Assembly: GCF_037646345.1 (NCBI RefSeq)
Contig: NZ_JBBEWR010000011.1
Location: 1 to 64,000 of the forward strand
Direction of reading: 5' to 3'
Length of the DNA stretch: 64,000 bases
Source of the DNA: Ascidiimonas aurantiaca
GTDB lineage: Bacteria > Bacteroidota > Bacteroidia > Flavobacteriales > Flavobacteriaceae
Each line of letters begins with the position of its first letter. Position 1 is the stretch's first letter. Below are positions 1-9,418 of the stretch, piece by piece. The position numbers and the translations under genes were made by a program. The notes under the pieces are model-generated. The model made no database searches and was not told the DNA's origin. It saw only the letters and a list, made by a program, of their open reading frames with translations.

Positions 1-2123
1 AAGCCCAGAGTATAGTTGGGATTCGAGTGATTCGCGCTTACCAACCGGTTCAACGCATCGTACGTATAGCGATAATGTTTCAAAGAACTGTCGGTATTGG
101 CGGTACGCCAATGGGTCTCACTAATGTTCCCGTTATAGAGCGGAGTGGCCCCGTTTTGCGGGTCGTTATACCGGATACTAAAGTTAAACAATTTTATGGT
201 ACTATTCACATCGTTTATACCTTTTAACCAGCCCCGTACATTGTAATTATAGATTATTTGCTGTAACGGGGTGCTAATTGTATTGCCTACGTTTTTTTGA
301 GTAAGTTGGCCTAAAGCATCGTATCGGTTATATGCCAGTAGCTCTTTGCTACCGCTCCCTGTCTGGTGAGTATGTGCAAGTGGTCGCCCCGTATGGTCAT
401 AGGTAAACTGCTCGGTAGTGACAATTACTGCACTGGTACCTTTGGTGTGCCGGGTTACCAGTTGGGTGATGCGACCGGGGAAATCGAGTGTAGTCTCTGT
501 TTCATCGCGGGTATCGAGATAGGTGTTGCGGCTACCGCTCCAGATCATACGCCCTTTTTGGTCATACCCCATCAGGGTGGTGATCCAGTCACTGGCAGTG
601 CCTAATACTTTGGTCTGGCTGGCGGTAGCAAGCCCCTGCGTTTGGGAGGTAACTGTCTGACCGTTTATACCGGCAGGTACGGTAAAGCCGGCTTTGTCAA
701 AATCGTTGTAATCATCATAATAGTTTATACTATATACCTCGGTGATCCCGGTAACGGGAAATGCATTGTTGGAATAATATACCTGGGCACCTCCCAATGA
801 TTGTGGGATGCTGCTATAGCTTACGGTGGGTGAGAACAAAGCAATGTTCTCCGCATCGGCCTGTACGCTGGTACGGGAAGCGGCACCTGCGGCTGTATAG
901 AGCCCGCTATAGACTACTCTTCCAAAACGGTCGTACTTGGTAAAAAGCCACCGGTTCTGGGTACGTTGCATACTGTCCTGGGTCATTATGGGCTGGTCCA
1001 GGGTGTTATATACTATAAACTCCCATCCTTTGCCTGGTATTTTTTTCTCAATAAGCCGGTTACGGCGGTCATATATATACTGGTAGCACAGTTCATTAAG
1101 CTCGGTGGTACTCACCCCATCGGTGGTAATTACTTTGGGTGGGATCACAAAGGTAAGGTTCCCGTAACTGTCATACACGTAATAAGTATCGTGCGCGGTC
1201 TCATTGGCATAGGTACGTTTTAATACGACTCTTCCCTGTTTATCGGTAAACTCTTCGGTGGTATGGTCTCTGGTAGCTGTGCCGGGGTGGTTCTCATCAC
1301 GGGTGGTATTTTTATATAAAAACCCGGCAGGATAATGGGTGGCCGCAGCTACGGAAAGCTGTGGTGCCTGCGGATCGTTCCCGGCAAAGCTTACTTTAAA
1401 ATGGCGCACTTCACCGCTGGTATTGGCATTGTAGGCCATTTCTATCTCATGGCCATTCCCCAGCTTCCATACTTCTCCGGGGGCGGCCTGTTGTAAGGTT
1501 CGGTTTAGGGGGGAGTTCTCTAAAAGGGTCTCGCTGTACGGGTTGGCCTGAGCGGCCACAAAAGGAAAATCATCCGGATAGTGGCTCTTGTAAAAATTCT
1601 GGGTGGCTGCATGTATATCACCGGTACGTAAGGTACCGGGAATCTGGGTAGTTTCTTCGTATGATAAGTACTCACGGGTTTTTCGCCCAAAGGCATCGTA
1701 GGCCACATGAGTGATCAGGTCATTTTTGTCGGGCGACTGTTTTATCGCGATCTGCTGTTTGGGCCTCCCGAGTCCGTCATAATACACAAGGCTCTCCAAA
1801 ACATCTCTGTTCTCACGTATGCCATTGCTATCGGCCATAGCGGTCATATACTCCCGCGAGTATATGTAATTTTGATTACTTCGGCTTATGGCTATATAGG
1901 GATCTGAAATAACGGTAGCGGTAAAATTACTTCCGGCCTGTATCCACGACAAGGGTGTAAGCGTTATGCTTTGGGAAGCGATAAGGGTATCATTCCCGGT
2001 AACTATATAATCGGTGGCCCCTCCTTTTACAATGGTAGTGGGTATTTGAGCGCTCATAAGGCTTATGGTAAAAACCGTACAGAAAATAAACAAAGGGTTT
2101 TTCATGCGAACTAAATTTTTCAT
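1..2123 (-). CDS. DUF6443/RHS-repeat surface protein (C-terminus beyond left edge)
   Basis: The reading frame stays open from the start at 2123 to the left edge (about 707 codons), so only the N-terminal part is present. It opens with a signal peptide (MKNPLFIFCTVFTISLMSAQ), in-frame ATGs lying at 2123 and 2105. The DUF6443-like region follows, with the YDGLGRPKQQ motif. Many YD/Rhs repeats come after: YDAFGRK, YDSYGN, YDRFGRVVYSG, YDQKGRMIWSG, YDHTGRP and YDALNRL. Proteins of this family usually end in an RHS-associated core and a variable, often toxic, C-terminal domain; that part is outside the window. The start lies 23 bases after the stop of the preceding RHS-like gene, suggesting an operon. 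The family call is firm; the function (surface polymorphic toxin or adhesin) is inferred. Confidence 0.85.
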   Translation of the reverse strand, partial: MKNLVRMKNPLFIFCTVFTISLMSAQIPTTIVKGGATDYIVTGNDTLIASQSITLTPLSWIQAGSNFTATVISDPYIAISRSNQNYIYSREYMTAMADSNGIRENRDVLESLVYYDGLGRPKQQIAIKQSPDKNDLITHVAYDAFGRKTREYLSYEETTQIPGTLRTGDIHAATQNFYKSHYPDDFPFVAAQANPYSETLLENSPLNRTLQQAAPGEVWKLGNGHEIEMAYNANTSGEVRHFKVSFAGNDPQAPQLSVAAATHYPAGFLYKNTTRDENHPGTATRDHTTEEFTDKQGRVVLKRTYANETAHDTYYVYDSYGNLTFVIPPKVITTDGVSTTELNELCYQYIYDRRNRLIEKKIPGKGWEFIVYNTLDQPIMTQDSMQRTQNRWLFTKYDRFGRVVYSGLYTAAGAASRTSVQADAENIALFSPTVSYSSIPQSLGGAQVYYSNNAFPVTGITEVYSINYYDDYNDFDKAGFTVPAGINGQTVTSQTQGLATASQTKVLGTASDWITTLMGYDQKGRMIWSGSRNTYLDTRDETETTLDFPGRITQLVTRHTKGTSAVIVTTEQFTYDHTGRPLAHTHQTGSGSKELLAYNRYDALGQLTQKNVGNTISTPLQQIIYNYNVRGWLKGINDVNSTIKLFNFSIRYNDPQNGATPLYNGNISETHWRTANTDSSLKHYRYTYDALNRLVSANHSNPNYTLG

Positions 2124-2146
2124 AGGTTGTCGATTGGTGCGCTTTT

Positions 2147-5100
2147 TCAGGGTTGTTGGTAGTGATATATGATTTCCTGTAACATACGGTTATTAAGGTC
2201 CCTGACCCTTATAAGACGGTTTAAACCGTCATAATCATAATAGGTAGCCATATTTCGGGTATCATTACTTCGGGCGAGGCCGGTGAGCGGGGTATATGAA
2301 TAGGTAGTGATCATGGCATCGGGGAAAGCGGTACGCAAACCGGAATAGATAGTTTGCAGCTGTGTTTCGCTGGTGGTAAAAAGGTTCACGCCCAGTGGCA
2401 CCTGGGTATCTAGCTGGTTTTTGGTAACTCCTTGTAACTGTGCCAGCAGATAGATACCGCTGGTATCCCATAAAAGGGCTACAGGGGTACCATCGTATGG
2501 CAGAATCTCGGCCGGTCGTCCGCGAGTGTCCATACGAAAACGGCTGAAAAGCTCATAATCGGCAGGAATATGTCCCCCGGCCGTATTGCTGCCCTGCCCT
2601 TTATGATACCGGTAGGTTGCGGTTACGTTACCATTGGTATCGTATTCCTGAAACTGCCCGAGAATAAGCCGGGAGTGGTTGTATATTTTCCGGCTTACGG
2701 GTAAAGCGGTCATGTGTTTGTTATTGAGCTGGTTTAAAGTGCTGCTTTGTGTGGTATGATCTATGGGGTAGGTATAATCTACCTTATACCAGTCGCCATC
2801 AGCATATAATGTGAAGTTACCCTGCTCGGCATCGGTAAGGCTCTGTGCATAATACCGATTGTCTTTTTCCTGACGGCTTAACTGTAACTGATTGTTATAC
2901 TGATAGCGGTCTATTTGTACTACGCTGGTAAAGGGATCACCCTGTTCATATAAATAATCAATACTGGTACGTTGCGACAACAGGTTTTTACGATGCCGGT
3001 AGTTACGGGGGTTAGGGTTGTTAAAAACAAGAGAAATGGACCCGTTTAACTGGTTGGTGTAACAGAAATCTTTATCCCCCAGTACCCAGAACTGCAGGTC
3101 TTTATCTACGGTATTGTCATATTGCATATATACTGAGCGTACTTTGTGTGCACCTTTGTACATATCCTGCTGTACCATTTGCGGCGCATAGGATTTATTG
3201 CGAAATGCGTCTTGATACTTTTCTACGGTGCGAATGGTATCTCCGGCGGCTCCTACCTGGTTAATGGTTACATTTTTATAGTAGTATCCGTTTTTGATAA
3301 GAGTAGGGTTCAAAGCAAGGTTATCTGCCGAGAATACGGCACTCTCTCCGTAATTTTTCATGGTATTGACCACACTGGGCTGATACCCGGTCAATCCGTC
3401 ATACTTATAGTTCCTCTGGGTAAGTACCTGGCCACCGGCATCACGATTGGTAATGTTTTTTACGCGAAGGCCTCCTGTATAAAAAGTTTGCTGGGGTCCC
3501 GGCGCTTCTTCTCTCCAGCTTATAAAAACTTCAATATTGGCTCCGGGATTGGCGGTAAGATCGGCATTGGCCACACTCAGTTCCAGCATATAATCCCCTT
3601 TCATCAAATTTACACTGCCTTCGGCCCCTATAACTTTGTAGGGATTAAAAACACCAGGCTGTAAAACAAATGGGCCCGAACGTTCATAAATATTAAAACG
3701 GGAACAGTCTATACTGGGAAAACCGGGATCAAAATTACAGATCGTAGAGGCTGCACTATAGGTTACCCGGGTTCCTGATACCTGACTTTCATTTTCGGCT
3801 ATGGTAAAAGGCACTCTGAAATAGGTACGACCGGAATCGGGACCGGTATAGGTATAGATCTGATTGGATACTTTAATATTTCTGGTAACATATACTGGAT
3901 TGGCCGGAGTGGTATCTATAACAGCATTGGCTTCATATTCAAAACGGGTAGAACCTTTTGTAGGGTAGTCAATTTTGGTGAGGGTTCCGGCCTGCAGAAA
4001 AAGAAAGTTCTCTTTACGATCGGCAAGCCGGGAGCGAAAGGAGGTACTAAGCGTATTGAATGCTGTTAGGGAAAACGGAATAAGTGTACTATTGGTTGCC
4101 CCGTTATAATATCCCAGAAAATCTTTTGAGGTACTGCTTTTATCTGGTAAGGATATCCCGTTATAGGTAAATTTATAAGGGGGTCTTACGGTGCCGTCAA
4201 AACCGGTTTCCTGTACCTGATCTAAACGCAGACGGGGATCACCGGTAAACTTCCCGTAGGTGAAATCAAAATATTTTGTACGGTTGCCTATCTTATCCAG
4301 AATGGTGACCCGGGTAAGTTTTCGCTTCCAGGTAGAAAGGGTGGCATCGTCTGCATAGGTAAAGGTGACCCTTACGGTGGGTGATTCTATCTGGGAAACC
4401 AGTTTATTAAAAGGATAATGGGTAATGGTGGTAGTACTCTGGCTGGTGGTAAATCCGCCACCGGAACCCTGGCAACCGCAAATAGATCCAGACTCAGGAC
4501 ATTGCGGGGCGCGGGTGATGCTATGAGATACATTATTAAAAGTATATTGCAGATTATAATCCTGATAGGTAAAGTTGATCTGACGGTTATTGCGGGTTAC
4601 CACACGATCCAACATCCAGCCTGAAGTATGGGTATTACTGTCAAAAGAAAGACCTGCTCCCGTACCCGAGACTACATTGGTACGGTTGATCTCGCGGGTG
4701 CCCAGATGATATGTGTTTCCTGAACCATCGGCAACCGTATAACTGGAGAGCTGGCCTGTACCGGGAATACGGGTAATTTTTAAGGCGCTGCGGGTTTCCT
4801 GTTCTACGGTGCCATCATGATTGAGAATAAAAGCTCCGGACATCCCGTTAAGAGTATAACTAAAATCATCGGGGATATAGTCGTCACTATTGCTTGAAAA
4901 AGCCATTTCTCTCTGACTGTCATAGTCATTCAACGGATTGTTTACTACCCACTGGGCATCAATATACCCAACTCTGGAGGGTACCAGCCACCCTGTTTCA
5001 TCGTCTTTATCATTTACCTGTCGAAAAATACCCCCTCCGGCATTGAGGGTCCACCCCAGTCCGGCAACACCTGCCAACTGATCTACTTTTATACCCGAAG

Positions 5101-5365
5101 CATGATACGAAATAGAGACAGGGAGTGAAAACCCGTCTTCTTCTATGGTAAACAGCGGGATCTCTATTTGAGGTACCCCGGTAGCATTATTTACAGGTGT
5201 GTCTCCATAAACCTTAAAAGTACTTGCATTAGGGGTAACCGGCACGTATTCGGAATGATAGGTAATATAATCGGGAGTAAAGTCCTGAGCCGCCATTACA
5301 GCAGGAAAAAACAGGAGTGTTAATGTATAGAACTTAATGTACGAAAATAGCAAGGTACGGAACAT
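2147..5365 (-). CDS. Large RHS/SpvB-like surface protein
   Basis: An exported protein of about 1072 residues. I chose the ATG at 5365 because it begins a clear signal peptide (MFRTLLFSYIKFYTLTLLFF...AQ); an in-frame ATG at 5476 would add 37 residues that do not look like a signal. The N-terminal third holds the Bacteroidota pattern for giant RHS-like cell-surface proteins: ISYHASGIKVDQLAGVAGLGW followed by TLNAGGGIFR. A long beta-rich region follows, and the C-terminus ends in YD-repeats (YYDYDGLNRLIRVRD) without any added toxin domain. It sits just upstream of a DUF6443/RHS gene in the same direction. The pairing recalls split TcB/TcC or SpvB-Rhs arrangements, but that comparison is inference. 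Confidence 0.8.
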   Translation of the reverse strand: MFRTLLFSYIKFYTLTLLFFPAVMAAQDFTPDYITYHSEYVPVTPNASTFKVYGDTPVNNATGVPQIEIPLFTIEEDGFSLPVSISYHASGIKVDQLAGVAGLGWTLNAGGGIFRQVNDKDDETGWLVPSRVGYIDAQWVVNNPLNDYDSQREMAFSSNSDDYIPDDFSYTLNGMSGAFILNHDGTVEQETRSALKITRIPGTGQLSSYTVADGSGNTYHLGTREINRTNVVSGTGAGLSFDSNTHTSGWMLDRVVTRNNRQINFTYQDYNLQYTFNNVSHSITRAPQCPESGSICGCQGSGGGFTTSQSTTTITHYPFNKLVSQIESPTVRVTFTYADDATLSTWKRKLTRVTILDKIGNRTKYFDFTYGKFTGDPRLRLDQVQETGFDGTVRPPYKFTYNGISLPDKSSTSKDFLGYYNGATNSTLIPFSLTAFNTLSTSFRSRLADRKENFLFLQAGTLTKIDYPTKGSTRFEYEANAVIDTTPANPVYVTRNIKVSNQIYTYTGPDSGRTYFRVPFTIAENESQVSGTRVTYSAASTICNFDPGFPSIDCSRFNIYERSGPFVLQPGVFNPYKVIGAEGSVNLMKGDYMLELSVANADLTANPGANIEVFISWREEAPGPQQTFYTGGLRVKNITNRDAGGQVLTQRNYKYDGLTGYQPSVVNTMKNYGESAVFSADNLALNPTLIKNGYYYKNVTINQVGAAGDTIRTVEKYQDAFRNKSYAPQMVQQDMYKGAHKVRSVYMQYDNTVDKDLQFWVLGDKDFCYTNQLNGSISLVFNNPNPRNYRHRKNLLSQRTSIDYLYEQGDPFTSVVQIDRYQYNNQLQLSRQEKDNRYYAQSLTDAEQGNFTLYADGDWYKVDYTYPIDHTTQSSTLNQLNNKHMTALPVSRKIYNHSRLILGQFQEYDTNGNVTATYRYHKGQGSNTAGGHIPADYELFSRFRMDTRGRPAEILPYDGTPVALLWDTSGIYLLAQLQGVTKNQLDTQVPLGVNLFTTSETQLQTIYSGLRTAFPDAMITTYSYTPLTGLARSNDTRNMATYYDYDGLNRLIRVRDLNNRMLQEIIYHYQQP

Positions 5366-5780
5366 AGCTTGAAATGGATTTAAGTATAGGGAAATGATGT
5401 GACCATCTTTAAGAATACGCTTAACAGGTATTCGGCATAAAAGATATAGTGGCTTTTTTTCTAAGTTTTTCTTCATGTTAACAGTGTACCCTCCCCGATC
5501 ATTAATTTTTTAAATGCGGACGAGGTATATACAAAACAAGCAATTATTCTTTAAAAAGAATATGACATTTGTTGGTTTCTGTAAGTAATTGCGTTAAAAA
5601 ATAAGTAGTAAATACATTTTAATGATAAAATAAAAAGTAGAAATTTGATTATCAATCAGTTGAAAAAAGAAGAAAAAAATTGTTAAATAAAAGTTAATTT
5701 TTTTATCAAAAAAAAGGCGGTACCAAAAAAAAGGTCCCGGAGTACCGGAACCTTTTTGTATAGTGACCTTATTTATGAAT
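5366..5780. other. AT-rich intergenic region upstream of the RHS pair
   Basis: No gene is supported here. Bases 5366-5476 could be coding only if the longer start of the RHS-like gene is used. The rest is very AT-rich and should hold the promoter of the RHS genes; I found no exact TAnnTTTG box with a good upstream partner. A perfect 7+7 inverted repeat (ATTCTTT-N2-AAAGAAT, 5546-5561) is the only other structure. The mutase terminator lies at 5730-5756. Confidence 0.5.
5730..5756 (-). terminator. Intrinsic terminator after the acyl-CoA mutase gene
   Basis: An 11-bp stem (5730-5740 with 5745-5755, one wobble pair) closes a four-base loop. Read on the minus strand it is followed by a run of T. 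It lies 25 bases beyond the mutase stop, so it ends that transcript and isolates it from the RHS genes. Confidence 0.75.
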
Positions 5781-8700
5781 TTACATATTGCGACGGTACT
5801 GCCCGCCTACTTCAAAAAGCGCATCGGTTATCTGCCCGAGAGAGCATATTTTGGTGGCTTCCATAAGCTCGGCAAACAGATTTTTATTTTGTATGGCTGC
5901 CTGCTGTACTTTTTTCAGTGCGTCAGTAGCTTTTTGGGTATTCCCTTTGTGAAGGCTTTTTAAGGTTTGTATCTGACTTTCTTTTTCTTCCTCGGTGGCC
6001 CTGATCACTTCTTTGGGGATAATAGTGGGTGACCCCTTGCTGCTGAGAAAGGTATTTACTCCAATGATAGGGAACTCTCCTGTGTGTTTCAGGGTTTCAT
6101 AATACAAACTCTCTTCCTGTATTTTAGAACGTTGGTACATGGTTTCCATGGCCCCCAGTACGCCTCCCCTTTCGGTAATCCGGTCAAACTCTGCATACAC
6201 GGCTTCTTCTACCAGATCGGTAAGCTCTTCTATGATAAAGGAACCCTGTAAGGGATTTTCGTTTTTCGCCAGGCCCAGTTCGCGGTTAATAATAAGCTGT
6301 ATGGCCATTGCCCTGCGTACACTTTCTTCGGTAGGTGTGGTAATGGCTTCGTCATACGCATTGGTATGCAGGGAATTACAATTATCATAAATAGCATACA
6401 ATGCCTGGAGGGTGGTACGAATATCGTTAAAGTCTATCTCCTGGGCATGTAGTGACCTTCCGGAGGTCTGAATATGGTACTTGAGCATCTGGGCCCTTTC
6501 GTTAGCGCCGTACTTAAGCTTCATGGCCTTAGCCCATATTTTACGGGCCACACGCCCTATTACGGCATATTCGGGATCGATCCCGTTTGAGAAAAAGAAG
6601 GAAAGATTGGGACCAAAAGCGTTAATATCCATGCCTCTGCTCAGGTAATATTCTACATAGGTAAACCCGTTGGCAAGGGTAAACGCCAGTTGGGTAACGG
6701 GGTTGGCTCCTGCTTCTGCAATGTGGTATCCTGAAATGGATACGGAATAAAAGTTTCGAATATTGTTATGTATAAAATATTCCTGAACGTCTCCCATTAA
6801 ACGCAGGGCAAACTCGGTAGAAAAAATACAGGTATTCTGTGCCTGGTCTTCTTTAAGAATATCGGCCTGTACGGTACCCCGTACCTGTGAAAGGGTTTGT
6901 GCTTTTATTTTTTCATATACATTGGCCGGCAGTACTTCGTCTCCGGTAACACCCAGTAACATAAGGCCCAGTCCGTCATTTCCTTCCGGGAGCTCTCCCT
7001 GATAAACAGGCCTGGGAACTCCCTTTTCTTTATAAATAGCCTCTATTTTGGCATTTATTTCTTTTTCCAGTCCGTTCTTTTTGATATAACGTTCACATTG
7101 CTGGTCTATCGCTGCATTCATAAAGAAACCAAGCAACATAGGGGCAGGCCCGTTAATGGTCATACTTACGGAAGTCATGGGGTCTGCCAGGTCAAAACCG
7201 GAATACAGTTTTTTGGCATCGTCGAGACAACAAACGGAAACTCCTGAATTCCCGACTTTTCCGTAAATATCGGGACGATAGCCGGGGTCATTCCCGTACA
7301 GGGTGACGGAATCGAAAGCGGTAGATAAACGTTTAGCCGGCATACCGAGGCTTACGTAATGAAAACGACGATTGGTTCTTTCGGGGTTTCCTTCTCCTGC
7401 AAACATACGGGTAGGGTCTTCTCCCTGTCTTTTAAAAGGATAAATACCCGCGGCATAGGGAAACTCGCCGGGTACATTTTCCTGCAGTATCCAGCGTAGC
7501 ACATCGCCCCATGCTTCAAAACGCGGCAGTGCCACTTTAGGGATCTGCGTATGCGATAAGGATGGGGTATGGGTATCTATTTTTATTTCACGATCCCGCA
7601 CTTTAAAGGTATAAACGGGGTCTTTATATTTTTTAATTTTCTGTTCCCATTGCAGCAGGTCCTCCCAGTGATGAGGGTCCAGGTTCATTTTAATACGGTC
7701 AAACTCTTTGAGCAAGAGATCTGTAAATTCCTGTTTCTCTTCGGGTATGGTTGGCATGTCGAGTCCGTAAGTAGTGAGGACCGGAGTGGTGCCGCAAACG
7801 GCTTCAATGGTTTTATAAATGCCAAATAGCTTTTGAGCAACGGCTACGCTCTGCTGTACCTTCTCGCCGTAACCCCGATTGTTCTCGGTAATCTCAGAGA
7901 GGTAACGCGTGCGATTGGGCGGTATGATATACTGCTTCTCAGACATGGCTTCGGTAATCTCAAAACTACTTTCAAAACCGGCCTGGGTCTTTTCATTAAG
8001 GGTATTGATCAATACGCGGTAAAGGGTATTGGTACCGGGATCGTTGAACTGTGAAGCGATAGTACCGTGTACAGGCATGGTTTCGGGGTCTTTATCCCAC
8101 AACTGGTGGTTTCGCTGATATTGTTTTTTTACATCTCTAAGAGCATCGAGGGCCCCTCTTTTATCAAATTTATTTAGGGCAATAACATCGGCAAAATCCA
8201 ACATATCTATTTTCTCCAGTTGGGTAGCTGCACCGTATTCGGGGGTCATTACGTACAAAGACGCATCAGAATGATCGAGGATCTCTGTGTCACTCTGGCC
8301 TATTCCGGAAGTTTCCAGGATAATAAGATCGAACCCTGCCACTTTTAGGATGGAAACGGCATCATCAACATATTTGGAAAGGGCCAGATTGGACTGGCGG
8401 GTAGCGAGTGAACGCATATATACGCGATCACTTTTAATGGAATTCATACGAATACGATCTCCTAACAATGCACCTCCGGTTTTTCTTTTGGAAGGATCTA
8501 CTGAGATCACGGCAATGGTCTTATCTTCAAAGTCTATGAGAAAACGCCGTACGAGCTCATCTACCAGACTTGATTTACCGGAACCTCCGGTTCCGGTAAT
8601 TCCCAATACGGGAATAGGGACCTCTTTGGCCTGTGCTCTTATTTTTCCAAGAGCTTCTTTATGTTTTTCGGGGAAATTCTCTGCGGCAGATATGACCCGT

Positions 8701-9200
8701 GCAATCTCTCTGTGATGTGTTGCTGAAACGGTTGCAAATTCTCCGTTTACCTGATCTCCTACGGGAAAGTCAGATCTTTTTACAAGATCGTTAATCATTC
8801 CCTGAAGTCCCATTTCGCGGCCATCATCCGGATGATAGATACGGGTAATCCCATAATCCATAAGTTCTTTGATCTCCCCGGGAAGGATCGTTCCGCCACC
8901 ACCGCCAAAAATGCGGATATGGTCGGCCCCTTTTTCCTTAAGCAGATCATACATATATTTAAAATATTCGGTGTGCCCTCCCTGATAAGAGGTCATGGCA
9001 ATGGCATTCGCATCTTCCTGGATGGCGCAGTTCACTACTTCCTCCACACTGCGGTCGTGCCCCAAATGTATTACTTCTACCCCGGTAGACTGAATAATGC
9101 GGCGCATAATGTTAATAGCTGCATCGTGTCCGTCAAAAAGCGAGGCCGCTGTTACGATCCTGATCTTGTTCTCAGGCTTATAGGGTAATGTTTGTTCCAT
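5781..9200 (-). CDS. icmF: Fused acyl-CoA mutase/G-protein chaperone, IcmF type (methylmalonyl-CoA mutase family)
   Basis: An 1139-residue, three-part B12 enzyme. Residues 12-140 form the cobalamin-binding domain with DGHDAA at 23-28 (His25 as lower Co ligand). Residues 195-400 are a MeaB-like G3E GTPase with the P-loop GTGGSGKS at 203-210. Residues 560-1100 are the TIM-barrel substrate domain, with motifs such as RFHYVSLGMPAKRLSTAFDS. The order B12 domain, GTPase, mutase is that of IcmF, which interconverts isobutyryl- and n-butyryl-CoA (sometimes pivalyl/isovaleryl-CoA); classical methylmalonyl-CoA mutase has another order and no inserted GTPase. Substrate cannot be fixed from sequence. It is a cytoplasmic, single-gene transcript ending at the hairpin at 5730-5756. 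Confidence 0.9.
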   Translation of the reverse strand: MEQTLPYKPENKIRIVTAASLFDGHDAAINIMRRIIQSTGVEVIHLGHDRSVEEVVNCAIQEDANAIAMTSYQGGHTEYFKYMYDLLKEKGADHIRIFGGGGGTILPGEIKELMDYGITRIYHPDDGREMGLQGMINDLVKRSDFPVGDQVNGEFATVSATHHREIARVISAAENFPEKHKEALGKIRAQAKEVPIPVLGITGTGGSGKSSLVDELVRRFLIDFEDKTIAVISVDPSKRKTGGALLGDRIRMNSIKSDRVYMRSLATRQSNLALSKYVDDAVSILKVAGFDLIILETSGIGQSDTEILDHSDASLYVMTPEYGAATQLEKIDMLDFADVIALNKFDKRGALDALRDVKKQYQRNHQLWDKDPETMPVHGTIASQFNDPGTNTLYRVLINTLNEKTQAGFESSFEITEAMSEKQYIIPPNRTRYLSEITENNRGYGEKVQQSVAVAQKLFGIYKTIEAVCGTTPVLTTYGLDMPTIPEEKQEFTDLLLKEFDRIKMNLDPHHWEDLLQWEQKIKKYKDPVYTFKVRDREIKIDTHTPSLSHTQIPKVALPRFEAWGDVLRWILQENVPGEFPYAAGIYPFKRQGEDPTRMFAGEGNPERTNRRFHYVSLGMPAKRLSTAFDSVTLYGNDPGYRPDIYGKVGNSGVSVCCLDDAKKLYSGFDLADPMTSVSMTINGPAPMLLGFFMNAAIDQQCERYIKKNGLEKEINAKIEAIYKEKGVPRPVYQGELPEGNDGLGLMLLGVTGDEVLPANVYEKIKAQTLSQVRGTVQADILKEDQAQNTCIFSTEFALRLMGDVQEYFIHNNIRNFYSVSISGYHIAEAGANPVTQLAFTLANGFTYVEYYLSRGMDINAFGPNLSFFFSNGIDPEYAVIGRVARKIWAKAMKLKYGANERAQMLKYHIQTSGRSLHAQEIDFNDIRTTLQALYAIYDNCNSLHTNAYDEAITTPTEESVRRAMAIQLIINRELGLAKNENPLQGSFIIEELTDLVEEAVYAEFDRITERGGVLGAMETMYQRSKIQEESLYYETLKHTGEFPIIGVNTFLSSKGSPTIIPKEVIRATEEEKESQIQTLKSLHKGNTQKATDALKKVQQAAIQNKNLFAELMEATKICSLGQITDALFEVGGQYRRNM

Positions 9201-9393
9201 CGTTAATAAAAGAAGTTATTTTGGATCGCAATTTACGGAAATCTCAAAAAAAACGCCTTATTAGTTATAATATTCAAAACCTAAAGATTGTTAAAAATAT
9301 CTATAAACCGGTTATACATACTCCAAATACTTTTTTGTTTTAACCAGTTTTTTTTTATGGCAGATAAAACCGGCGTTTTTAAAGGATTATAAA

Positions 9394-9401
9394 TACTTTT
9401 G
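9394..9401 (+). promoter_or_regulatory. -7 box of the TauE/SafE gene
   Basis: TACTTTTG matches the Bacteroidota -7 consensus TAnnTTTG exactly and lies 17 bases before the ATG at 9419. No clear TTTG is seen at the -33 position. Confidence 0.45.
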
Positions 9402-9418
9402 CACATATATTCAAACCC

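Noticed and set aside
27..2000. Several + strand open frames over the first 2 kb
   Set aside because: They lie antisense to the continuous RHS-protein frame, have no recognisable motifs and no start context.
3146..3664. A 172-codon + strand open frame inside the RHS-like gene
   Set aside because: It is antisense to a well-supported coding region; its translation has no domain or signal I recognise.
8287..8715. A 142-codon + strand open frame inside the mutase gene
   Set aside because: Antisense shadow of the GTPase domain; Ser/Arg-rich translation typical of reversed coding sequence.
9201..9418. Cobalamin riboswitch upstream of the B12-dependent mutase
   Set aside because: The gap is short and AT-rich and lacks a recognisable B12-box (GCCACTG-like) or an extended helical core.
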